Positions 1 to 6,944 of a stretch of 64,000 nucleotides of DNA are shown in pieces. The DNA lies in the NCBI GenBank assembly GCA_963756425.1, contig CAVWNW010000019.1, forward strand, positions 248,001 to 312,000, in the 5' to 3' direction. The notes below the pieces were generated by a model. It was not told the DNA's origin and did not search any database. It saw nothing but the letters and a program-made list of their open reading frames with translations. Within the stretch, counting starts at the first letter, position 1. Every line of letters begins with the position of its first letter. The position numbers and the translations under genes are program-made. The stretch is from DASQUK01 sp963756425 (GTDB taxonomy: Bacteria; Actinomycetota; Acidimicrobiia; Acidimicrobiales; VFJN01).

Positions 1-2242
1 ACTCCCCCACCGTGACGAAGCCCTTGCAGTCGGCTACCCGGAACTCGAACGTCCTCGACGTGCGGTTGCGGGGCAGCTTCTCGCGCACGGGCTGCTTGAT
101 GATCCTCTCGACCACCTGGCTCGTGCCCGATTCCGCAGTGGGCGACACCGCCGCCTCCTTCTTGGTCGTCGAGAGGGGCTGGCCCACCTTGCAGTTGTCC
201 CGGTAGATGGCGATGGCCTTGACGCCCATCCGCCAGGCGTCGATGTGCACCTGCTCGACGTCCCCGACCGACACGTCCTGGGGCATGTTGACGGTCTTGG
301 AGATGGCGCCCGAGATGAACGGCTGGACCGCCGCCATCATCCGCACGTGGCCGGTGTAGTGGATGGTGTTGTCGCCCATCGAGCAGGCGAAGACCGGCAG
401 GTGCTCGGTCATCAGGTGGGGGGCGCCGAGGATCGACTTGTGCTCGTCGATGTAGGCGACGATGTCGTCGATCTCGCCCGGGCCGTAGCCGAGCTGCTCG
501 AGCGCCCGGGGCACGGTCTGGTTGACGATCGACATCGTCCCGCCGCCCACCAGCTTCTTGGTCTTCACGAGGCCGAGGTCGGGCTCGATCCCCGTCGTGT
601 CGCAGTCCATCATCAGGCCGATCGTGCCGGTGGGCGCCAGGACCGACGCCTGGCTGTTGCGCACGCCGTAGCGCTCGCCGAGCTCGCAGGCCATGTCCCA
701 GCTCTCCTGGGCGGCCGACAGAAGGTTGGGCTCGACGAGCTCCTCGTCGATCCTCGAGGCCGCCTCCTGGTGCTGGCGCAGCACCCGCAGCATGTGCTCC
801 CGGTTCTCGGCGAAGCCGGCGAACGGGCCCATGCGAGAGGCGGTCCGGGCCGACACCTCGTAGGCATGGCCGGTCATGAGCGACGTGATCGCTGCCCCGT
901 AGGCCCGGCCGGCGTCGCTGTCATACGGCAGGCCCAGGGCCATCAGCAACGCGCCGAGGTTCGCGTAGCCGAGGCCGAGCTGGCGGAACCGCCGTGACGT
1001 GTCGGCGATCGGCTCGGTCGGGTAGTCGGCCCGGCCGACGAGGATCTCCTGGCCCGTGAACATGACCTCGACCGCGTGACGGAAGCCCTCGACGTCGAAG
1101 CTCTCGTCGTCGCCGAGGAACTTCAACAGGTTGAGGCTCGCCAGATTGCACGCCGAGTCGTCGAGGTGCATGTACTCGCTGCACGGGTTGCTGCCGTTGA
1201 TCCGCCCGGTGTTGGCGGCGGTGTGCCAGCGGTTGATGGTCGTGTCGAACTGCATGCCGGGATCGGCGCACTCCCACGCCGCCTGCGCGATCTGCCGGAA
1301 CAGCTCGCGTGCCTTCACGGTGCGATACACCCCACCGGAGGTGACCTCGCGCAGGCTCCAATCGCCGTCGTCCACGACCGCCTGCATGAACTCGTCGGTC
1401 ACCCGCACCGAGTTGTTGGCGTTCTGGTACTGGATGGAGTGGCTGTCGCGACCGTCGAGGTCCATGTCGAAGCCCGCCTGCTCGAGCACCCGGGCCTTGC
1501 GCTCCTCGAGCGCCTTGCACCAGATGAACTCCTCGATGTCGGGATGGTCGATGTCGAGGATGACCATCTTGGCGGCGCGCCGGGTCTTGCCACCCGACTT
1601 GATGGTGCCGGCCGAGGCGTCGGCGCCCCGCATGAAGCTCACCGGACCGGAGGCGGTGCCGCCGCCCCGCAGCAACTCGACCGACGAGCGGATGCGGGAC
1701 AGGTTGACCCCGGCGCCCGAGCCGCCCTTGAAGATGATGCCTTCCTCTCGGTACCAGTTGAGGATCGAGTCCATCGAGTCGTCGACCGAGAGGATGAAGC
1801 ACGCGCTCGCCTGCTGCGGCACGCCGTTGACGCCAATGTTGAACCACACCGGGCTGTTGAACGCCGCCTTCTGGGTGACCAGCAGGTGCTTGAGCTCAGC
1901 GTTGAAGGTGTCGGCCTCGCGCTCGTCGACGAAGTAGCCGCCCTCGACCCCCCACCGGGTGATGGTGTCTGCCACCCGGTCGACGACCTGGCGCAGCGAC
2001 CACTCCCGCTCCGGCGTGCCGAGCGAGCCCCGGAAGTACTTCTGGGCGACGATGTTCGTGGCGTTCAGCGACCAGGACACGGGGAACTCGACGTCGCGCT
2101 GCTCGAAGGCCACTGAGCCGTCACGGAAGTTGGTGATCCGGGCGTCGCGCCGTTCCCACTCGAGCTCGTCGTAGGGGTGTACACCCTCGATCGTGAAGTG
2201 CCGACCGAGGCCGATGCCCGCCTGCTCGGGAGCGAAAGCCAT
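1..2242 (-). CDS. nrdJ: Vitamin B12-dependent (class II) ribonucleoside-diphosphate reductase, C-terminal end missing
   Basis: Adenosylcobalamin-dependent reductase making deoxyribonucleotides from ribonucleotides. About 747 residues are visible and the frame is still open at base 1, so the C-terminal Cys-rich part is outside the window. Visible family features are the FKGGSGAGVNLSRIRSS segment, the NPCSEY motif of the active site and the block MMDCDTTGIEPDLGLVK. ATG at 2242 is chosen because the protein starts in the family manner (MAFAPEQAGIGLGRHFT) and a GGAGGA ribosome site lies just upstream. The promoter at 2359-2387 gives a leader of about 110 bases. nrdR lies 1.5 kb away on the same strand, upstream of it, in keeping with its role as repressor of nrd genes. 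Confidence 0.95.
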   Translation of the reverse strand, partial: MAFAPEQAGIGLGRHFTIEGVHPYDELEWERRDARITNFRDGSVAFEQRDVEFPVSWSLNATNIVAQKYFRGSLGTPEREWSLRQVVDRVADTITRWGVEGGYFVDEREADTFNAELKHLLVTQKAAFNSPVWFNIGVNGVPQQASACFILSVDDSMDSILNWYREEGIIFKGGSGAGVNLSRIRSSVELLRGGGTASGPVSFMRGADASAGTIKSGGKTRRAAKMVILDIDHPDIEEFIWCKALEERKARVLEQAGFDMDLDGRDSHSIQYQNANNSVRVTDEFMQAVVDDGDWSLREVTSGGVYRTVKARELFRQIAQAAWECADPGMQFDTTINRWHTAANTGRINGSNPCSEYMHLDDSACNLASLNLLKFLGDDESFDVEGFRHAVEVMFTGQEILVGRADYPTEPIADTSRRFRQLGLGYANLGALLMALGLPYDSDAGRAYGAAITSLMTGHAYEVSARTASRMGPFAGFAENREHMLRVLRQHQEAASRIDEELVEPNLLSAAQESWDMACELGERYGVRNSQASVLAPTGTIGLMMDCDTTGIEPDLGLVKTKKLVGGGTMSIVNQTVPRALEQLGYGPGEIDDIVAYIDEHKSILGAPHLMTEHLPVFACSMGDNTIHYTGHVRMMAAVQPFISGAISKTVNMPQDVSVGDVEQVHIDAWRMGVKAIAIYRDNCKVGQPLSTTKKEAAVSPTAESGTSQVVERIIKQPVREKLPRNRTSRTFEFRVADCKGFVTVGE

Positions 2243-2358
2243 GAGTTCCTCCAGGTCAGTGGGTCGAGCTGGTTGGGGAGACAGGACCGAGGGCCTGACC
2301 ACTAGTTGTTGGGGCTGAAGCCGCCGAGCGACCCTCGAACCCCAAGATGTGGGACGTA

Positions 2359-2387
2359 ATTACAGCACGTGTAATTACAGCCGTCAA
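2359..2387 (-). promoter_or_regulatory. Probable nrdJ promoter with duplicated TGTAATTAC element
   Basis: On the minus strand, TTGACG (2387-2382), a 17-base spacer and TGTAAT (2364-2359) make a good vegetative promoter. The spacer and the -10 each hold a copy of the same word: GTAATTACAG reads on the plus strand at 2356-2365 and 2371-2380, 15 bases apart. The outer copy contains the perfect palindrome TGTAATTACA (2370-2379). This AT-rich island stands out in a 70% GC region and could bind a regulator. It does not look like the usual pair of NrdR boxes, which are about 31 bases apart. Confidence 0.5.
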
Positions 2388-2850
2388 TGGCCTTGTCGTC
2401 GCTCGATGGCCGACTGGGCCGACCTACTGACCTCGACTGTGCAACGCCTAGGGAGGGCTCATGCTTCCCGGCCCGCTGCATGCGGACCTTCCTCCTGCCC
2501 CGGTCTTCCCCAGCGCCCGAGCCGTGTACCCCGGCCCCGGTGGACCGTCGGAACGTGCCCGGCGCGGACTCGCAGGTTGAGCCGTGGGCGGCGGTCGCCG
2601 CCGGTTGGCGGCGAACCGCATTCCCACCTCTCACGGAGTCGCTCAGCCCACCACAGACACGGAAGCGACAGCCACCATTCCGCTCGTCCGCGCCGGGGCA
2701 CGTTGACCCTCGCCAAGCTATGGGGCCGAGCTTGTGGACGGCTAGAGGACGAGGCTGTGAATTACGGGTGGATTTCTTGGCCTCCCATCCACAGATCCAG
2801 GCGGGCCGGGATCGGCGACCGCGGGCCCCGGTCCCGGTAGCGTCCCGTCG
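2388..2850. other. Intergenic region between nrdJ and the RibD-like gene
   Basis: No convincing gene is visible; open frames here are GC-driven and match nothing I know. The region holds two mutually exclusive perfect hairpins that share an arm: 2587-2593 with 2596-2602, and 2596-2602 with 2607-2613 (four-base loop GGTT). I looked for a cobalamin riboswitch because of nrdJ and for an FMN riboswitch because of the RibD-like gene, and found neither consensus. The last bases carry a -10-like TAGCGT (2838-2843) seven bases before the GTG at 2851. Confidence 0.5.
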
Positions 2851-3744
2851 GTGCGCATGCTGTGGCCCACTCCGCGCGCCGGCGGGGCGGAGCGCTCCCA
2901 GAATCCAGCCGCCGGCCACCCGGTCCCCGGCGTCAACGACGCCGATGGCCTTGCCGACGGCCACCCGGCCGAGGTGGATCCGGCAGACGTGGATCCCGCC
3001 GACGTCTACGGCGCCGACAGCCGTCAGCCCGTCGGCGACCGCCCCTGGGTCCTGGCCAACATGATCGCCACCATCGACGGCGCAGCCGCCGACCCCACCA
3101 GCCGCTCGGCGGGGCTGGGCGGACCGGCCGACCTCAGGGTCTTCTCAGCCATCCGGGCGGTGGCCGACATCGTGCTGGCCGGCGCCGAAACGGTCCGCAC
3201 GGAGCGCTACGGCCCCGCCCGCCTGACCCCTGCGCAGCAGGAGGTCCGGCGTCGCCGCGGCCAGCCACCCCAACCCCGCATCGCGGTCGTCACACGCTCG
3301 CTGGCCCTCGACCTCGACCTCCCGCTGTTCCGCGATGCGAGCGACGAGTACCGGCCCATCGTGATCACCACCACCGCCGGGCTCGACCGCGTCGGCGGCG
3401 ACGGCGGCGCCGCCGCTGCGCGCGACCTGGCCCTGGTGGCCGAGATCGTCGTGGAGGGCGAGCAGTCCGTCGACTGGGGCACGGCGCTCCGGGCATTGCG
3501 CACCACCGCCCGCGCCGGCATCGTGCTCGTGGAGGGCGGCCCCAGCACCAACGCCCAACTGGTCGCGGCCGACCTCGTCGACGAGCTCTGCCTCACGGTG
3601 TCCCCCCAACTCGTCGCGGGCGACGCCCCGCGGATCCTCAACGGGCTCCAGATGGACGCGCCCCAGCGCATGACGCTCGACCGCGTGCTCCTCGAGGACC
3701 ACTACCTGTTCCTGCGCTACCTCAGGGCGCGCCATGGAGGCTGA
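2851..3744 (+). CDS. RibD C-terminal-type pyrimidine reductase / dihydrofolate reductase-like protein
   Basis: NADPH-dependent reductase fold related to the C-terminal half of RibD, which reduces the deaminated pyrimidine intermediate in riboflavin synthesis. Visible family features: NMIATIDGAAAD near residue 70, an ADIVLAGAETVRTERYGP segment, and LVEGGPSTNAQL near residue 230 followed by DELCLTVSPQL. The protein has no deaminase domain, so it is a stand-alone reductase. GTG at 2851 fits actinobacterial relatives that start MRxLxPxP and leaves TAGCGT at 2838-2843 as a -10 box seven bases upstream, suggesting a leaderless mRNA. No other riboflavin synthesis gene is adjacent, so the true substrate is uncertain. 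Confidence 0.8.
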   Translation: MRMLWPTPRAGGAERSQNPAAGHPVPGVNDADGLADGHPAEVDPADVDPADVYGADSRQPVGDRPWVLANMIATIDGAAADPTSRSAGLGGPADLRVFSAIRAVADIVLAGAETVRTERYGPARLTPAQQEVRRRRGQPPQPRIAVVTRSLALDLDLPLFRDASDEYRPIVITTTAGLDRVGGDGGAAAARDLALVAEIVVEGEQSVDWGTALRALRTTARAGIVLVEGGPSTNAQLVAADLVDELCLTVSPQLVAGDAPRILNGLQMDAPQRMTLDRVLLEDHYLFLRYLRARHGG

Positions 3745-3791
3745 CCGCTTCACACGGTCGGCCAGCCCGTACGCCGGCCCGGCCGCCGCCG

Positions 3792-4262
3792 TCAGTGGGC
3801 CTTGGGCGCCGTGCGCTTGGTGAGGAGCGTCAGCTCCCGCTGGAAGTCGGACAGGTCGTCGAAGCCCTTGTACACCGAGGCGAAGCGCACCGCCGCAACC
3901 GGATCGAGCTCGCGCAGATGCTCGAGCACTGCGCGGCCGACCCGTTCGCTCGTGACCTCGGAACCCGGCTGCTGGCGCACCTCGTCCTCCACGGCGGCGG
4001 CGAGCGCCTCCACTTCGCCCTCGGCGACCGGCCGGGCCTTCACGGCGGCGTTGAGGCCCGCGATCACCTTGGCACGGTCGAAGGGCTCGCGGTCTCCCGA
4101 GCGCTTGATCACCATGAGAACGACCGTCTCCGGCCGCTCGAAGGTGGTGAAGCGGTGGCCGCACGCGAGGCACTGGCGACGCCTCCGGATGGTGCCGCCA
4201 TCGTCGGATTGGCGCGAGTCGATGACCTTCGAATCGAGATGACCGCAGGCCGAGCACCGCAC
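3792..4262 (-). CDS. nrdR: Transcriptional repressor NrdR
   Basis: Zinc-ribbon and ATP-cone regulator that represses ribonucleotide reductase genes in response to dATP/ATP. Four zinc cysteines are visible (C3, C6, C31, C34) followed by the ATP-cone segment VIKRSGDREPFDRAKVIAGL. I chose GTG 4262 because it gives the usual family start (M/V-R-C-x-x-C-G-H) and length (156 residues); an in-frame ATG at 4313 would add 17 residues not typical of the family. It follows the LysM gene on the same strand with about 130 bases between, the same order as nrdR beside the LysM gene and lexA in Mycobacterium, so it may be read from the LexA-controlled promoter too. Confidence 0.93.
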   Translation of the reverse strand: MRCSACGHLDSKVIDSRQSDDGGTIRRRRQCLACGHRFTTFERPETVVLMVIKRSGDREPFDRAKVIAGLNAAVKARPVAEGEVEALAAAVEDEVRQQPGSEVTSERVGRAVLEHLRELDPVAAVRFASVYKGFDDLSDFQRELTLLTKRTAPKAH

Positions 4263-4395
4263 GCTCGGAAACCTATCGGGTGCCCGGCGCACCGATTCCG
4301 CCCGCTGAACCACGTGCGTCCTTGCCCGCCGCGGTCGGCACGGAGCCCGCGCCCGCGGGTCACGGCTCGCTCTGCCGGCTCGACGCGGCCGGCCT

Positions 4396-4884
4396 TCAGT
4401 CCAGCCGGATGACGAGGCGCTCCCCCACCTGGAGCTCGGGCCCGCCGCCGTTGGCGTCGCGGAGCGCGTCCACCACCGGCCGGGGATCGGAGTCGGGAGC
4501 GATCGCCGCTGCGATCGACCACAGGGTGTCTCCGGGTCTCACCACATAGGTCTCCCTCGGCGCTGACGAAACCGGGGCACCGACCGGCTGCGGCGAGGAG
4601 GGCTCGACCGAGGTGGCCGCGCCGAGCAGGGCACGCCCGGCCGTGGCGGCGGCGGCGAACAGCGCGATGGCCACGAGGAGGGCGACCAGGCGACGCCGCC
4701 GGATCCGCGTGGGCCGATCGGGCAACGCTCTCGGCACCGATCGCAGCGGGATGGGCTCGACGGTCGCTAGGTCGACGGGGCGCGGATAGGTGTCGGTGGC
4801 ACGCCGACGTGGGACGGGCGGCCCCGGCGCACGGCGAGGCTCGTGGGCCGGTTCGCCGGTTTGGGGTACGAGGATCGCAACCAT
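4396..4884 (-). CDS. LysM-domain membrane protein divergent from lexA (ChiZ/DivS-type SOS division suppressor candidate)
   Basis: 162 residues: a Pro/Arg-rich cytoplasmic segment (1-65), one membrane helix (about 66-83), a short linker and a C-terminal LysM domain (about 112-161, beginning YVVRPGDTLWSIA). LysM binds peptidoglycan, so the domain should sit outside the membrane in the wall. Divergent from lexA and upstream of nrdR, it occupies the position of Rv2719c (ChiZ) in Mycobacterium and of DivS in Corynebacterium, which hold back division during DNA damage. Two LexA boxes lie in its promoter. ATG 4884 has an AGGAG site upstream. The division role is inferred from position, size and regulation; no catalytic domain is visible. 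Confidence 0.8.
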   Translation of the reverse strand: MVAILVPQTGEPAHEPRRAPGPPVPRRRATDTYPRPVDLATVEPIPLRSVPRALPDRPTRIRRRRLVALLVAIALFAAAATAGRALLGAATSVEPSSPQPVGAPVSSAPRETYVVRPGDTLWSIAAAIAPDSDPRPVVDALRDANGGGPELQVGERLVIRLD

Positions 4885-4967
4885 CGACCTGATTCTCCTG
4901 AGCGGGTGTGACAGTTAAAGGGCGTTCGGTGCGAGAACCCGTGGTGGACCGGCCCACAAGCCGCAGC

Positions 4968-4981
4968 CGAACGCCCGTTCG
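4968..4981. promoter_or_regulatory. LexA box 1 (LysM-gene side)
   Basis: Perfect CGAAC-N4-GTTCG operator (CGAACGCCCGTTCG). It lies at the predicted transcription start of the LysM gene, whose -10 would be TTACCT at 4992-4987 on the minus strand. Confidence 0.85.
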
Positions 4982-4986
4982 TCACG

Positions 4987-5015
4987 AGGTAATCACGAAC
5001 CCTCGTTCGGGTCAA
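4987..5015 (-). promoter_or_regulatory. Predicted promoter of the LysM gene
   Basis: Minus-strand TTGACC (5015-5010), 17-base spacer, TTACCT (4992-4987). The whole spacer except three bases is LexA box 2, so LexA binding should block RNA polymerase. The -10 match is only fair. Confidence 0.5.
4996..5009. promoter_or_regulatory. LexA box 2 (LysM-gene promoter spacer)
   Basis: Perfect CGAAC-N4-GTTCG operator (CGAACCCTCGTTCG), 28 bases from box 1, inside the spacer of the predicted LysM-gene promoter. Confidence 0.85.
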
Positions 5016-5024
5016 CACCTTTTG

Positions 5025-5038
5025 CGAACGGGTGTTTG
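5025..5038. promoter_or_regulatory. LexA box 3 (lexA promoter -35)
   Basis: CGAACGGGTGTTTG, one base short of the perfect box. It overlaps the predicted lexA -35 (5036-5041), as expected for autorepression. Confidence 0.75.
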
Positions 5039-5064
5039 CCCTCCGCCGCGCGGGATGGTACCGT
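5036..5064 (+). promoter_or_regulatory. Predicted lexA promoter
   Basis: TTGCCC (5036-5041), 17-base spacer, TACCGT (5059-5064, TANNNT type). Start of transcription would fall near 5071, between LexA boxes 3 and 4. Confidence 0.55.
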
Positions 5065-5071
5065 CCCGCCG

Positions 5072-5085
5072 GAACACATGTTCGA
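5072..5085. promoter_or_regulatory. LexA box 4 (lexA transcription start)
   Basis: GAACACATGTTC core within CGGAACACATGTTCGA (5070-5085). It lies on the predicted lexA transcription start. Confidence 0.85.
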
Positions 5086-5172
5086 CCCTCGCCCGGGTCG
5101 GTCCGGGCCTCACGAAGCAACCGATGCCGCCGCACCCAGAGGTCGACGGCATCCTCCACCAAGGAGCTTGCG

Positions 5173-5805
5173 ATGCCCTCCACGACACTCACTGCCCGGC
5201 AGCGGGAGGTCCTCGAGATCATCGAGCAACACATGCGGGAACGCGGCTATCCGCCTTCCGTACGCGAGATCGGCGAGGCCGTCGGCCTGACATCACCTTC
5301 GACGGTCCATGCGCATCTGGCCGCACTCCAAAGGCGTGGTTACCTGCGGCGTGATCCGACGAAGCCCCGGGCGATCGAGGTGCGGTGGGACCCCAACTCG
5401 GATGCCGCCATCGAGCGCCGCCCGGTGCGGCATGTCCCGCTGGTGGGCGATGTCGCCGCCGGCACCAACGTCTTGGCCCAGGAGAACGTCGAGGAGGTGC
5501 TGCCCCTGCCGGCCGACTTCACGGGCGAAGGCGACCTGTTCATGCTGAGGGTCCGAGGCGATTCCATGATCGAGGCCGGCATCCTCGATGGTGACTTCAT
5601 CGTGTGTCGGTCGCAGGCGAAGGCCGAGAACGGCGACGTCGTCGTAGCCGGCATCCCGGGCGACGAGGCAACGGTCAAGACGTTCACCACCCAGGGCAAG
5701 TCGGTGGTGCTGCTGCCGGCGAATCCCCGGCTCGAGCCGATGGAGTTCGCGCCCGAGGACGTCAACGTGTTCGGTCGGGTCGTGACCGTGCTCCGGCGAC
5801 TCTGA
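5173..5805 (+). CDS. lexA: LexA repressor
   Basis: SOS master repressor and self-cleaving S24 peptidase, 210 residues. The N-terminal winged helix includes a recognition helix near SPSTVHAHLAAL (41-52). The cleavage site is the Ala96-Gly97 pair in VGDVAAGTNV; the catalytic pair is Ser131 (GDSM) and Lys169 (ATVKT). ATG 5173 is chosen because AAGGAG lies seven bases upstream and the protein starts in the family manner (LTARQREVLEII); a longer open frame reaching 5032 runs through two LexA boxes and is not credible. lexA is autoregulated through boxes 3 and 4 and converges on dapE with no bases between the two stop codons. Confidence 0.97.
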   Translation: MPSTTLTARQREVLEIIEQHMRERGYPPSVREIGEAVGLTSPSTVHAHLAALQRRGYLRRDPTKPRAIEVRWDPNSDAAIERRPVRHVPLVGDVAAGTNVLAQENVEEVLPLPADFTGEGDLFMLRVRGDSMIEAGILDGDFIVCRSQAKAENGDVVVAGIPGDEATVKTFTTQGKSVVLLPANPRLEPMEFAPEDVNVFGRVVTVLRRL

Positions 5806-6867
5806 TCACACGCCGTTCCGCAACAGCTCGCCGAGGGCACCGAAGACGGTATCGAGTGACGCGCGGTCCACACGCTCGTCCCTGGTGTGGGCGAGCTCCG
5901 CGTCGCCAGGCCCGAAGTTCGTGGCCGGGATGCCCGCAGCGGCGAACCGGCTGACGTCGGTCCAACCGAGCTTCGCCCTGACCTCGAGGCCGTTGCGCTC
6001 GCGCAGCGCGGCCAACAGCGGATGCGTCAGCCCGGGAGGTGCTGCGTCGGCGACGTCGATCACCGTCACCGTGTCGCCCTCGGCGAGGTGCGGCGCGAGC
6101 ACGTCTTCGACGTGCGCCAGCGCTTCATCGCTGGTCCGGTCGGGAGCGAAGCGGTGGCTGAGCGTCACGACAGCCCTGTCCGGCACGACGTTGCCGGCCA
6201 CGCCGCCCTCGACGAACACCGCCTGCAGGGCCTCGTGATAGGTGCAGCCGTCGATCACCGGCTGGCGGGCCACGTAGTCGTCCAGGGCCGCGAGCACACG
6301 GCCTGCGCGGTGCAACGCGTTGCGCCCCATCCACGGGCGGGCCGTGTGGGCGCGTACGCCGAGCAATTCCACACGCACGCGCATGGCGCCCTGGCATCCC
6401 ACCTCGAGGGCGGCACCGGTGGGCTCGCCCAGGACGGCGGCGTCGCCCGCCACGAGGTCCGGTCGCTGGGCGAACAGATGGCGGAGACCGTTGTGATCCG
6501 CCGACACCTCCTCGCCGGCGTAGAAGACCCAGGTGACGTCGATCGCCGGCTCCAGCACGGCCGCCGCCAGCTCGAGCATGACCGCCAGCCCGCCCTTCAT
6601 GTCGGCGGCGCCGAGCCCCCAGAGCACGTCGTCGTGGATCTCGGGAGTGCCGTTGTCGTTGACGGGGACCGTGTCGAGGTGACCCGCGACCACGAGCCGG
6701 AGGCCTCGACCGGCCGTCGTCTTCGCCACCACGTTGTCACCGAACCGGTCGACGCGGAGGTGCACCAGCGCCCGGAGCCGCGCCTCGACGTGGTCTGCCA
6801 GCGCCGCCTCTTGATGGCTCTCGGAGGGGATGGCAACGAGATCTGCGGTGCGCGCCAACAGGTCCAT
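5806..6867 (-). CDS. dapE: Succinyl-diaminopimelate desuccinylase
   Basis: M20 family zinc hydrolase that removes succinate from N-succinyl-LL-diaminopimelate in lysine and peptidoglycan precursor synthesis. 353 residues. Metal ligands and catalytic residues are visible: GHLDTVP (His63, Asp65), the Asp of GAADMKGG (Asp89) and the Glu pair in YAGEEVS (119-120). It is divergent from dapD across 77 bases, so two steps of the same pathway share a regulatory region. A -10-like TAGCCT (minus strand, 6882-6877) lies nine bases before the ATG, so the mRNA may be nearly leaderless. It meets lexA end to end. Confidence 0.93.
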   Translation of the reverse strand: MDLLARTADLVAIPSESHQEAALADHVEARLRALVHLRVDRFGDNVVAKTTAGRGLRLVVAGHLDTVPVNDNGTPEIHDDVLWGLGAADMKGGLAVMLELAAAVLEPAIDVTWVFYAGEEVSADHNGLRHLFAQRPDLVAGDAAVLGEPTGAALEVGCQGAMRVRVELLGVRAHTARPWMGRNALHRAGRVLAALDDYVARQPVIDGCTYHEALQAVFVEGGVAGNVVPDRAVVTLSHRFAPDRTSDEALAHVEDVLAPHLAEGDTVTVIDVADAAPPGLTHPLLAALRERNGLEVRAKLGWTDVSRFAAAGIPATNFGPGDAELAHTRDERVDRASLDTVFGALGELLRNGV

Positions 6868-6930
6868 CAGGCCCGCAGGCTACGTGCGGCAGCTCGCAGG
6901 GGCCTCTCGCCGGGCCCGGGGCGCCGCGCC

Positions 6931-6936
6931 TACCGT
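6931..6936 (+). promoter_or_regulatory. Leaderless-type -10 box of dapD
   Basis: TACCGT (TANNNT) ends eight bases before the GTG start at 6945, the layout of leaderless actinobacterial transcripts. No ribosome site lies between. Confidence 0.45.
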
Positions 6937-6944
6937 GGCCCGCC

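Noticed and set aside
245..2116. Long plus-strand open frames opposite nrdJ
   Set aside because: They are antisense shadows of a strongly conserved gene, made of low-complexity Val/Asp/His/Arg sequence that high GC content produces.
2388..2850. Cobalamin or FMN riboswitch between nrdJ and the RibD-like gene
   Set aside because: GC-rich stems and a GAGTCCG word are present, but the conserved B12-box and RFN cores could not be found on either strand, and the predicted nrdJ promoter lies downstream of the stems.
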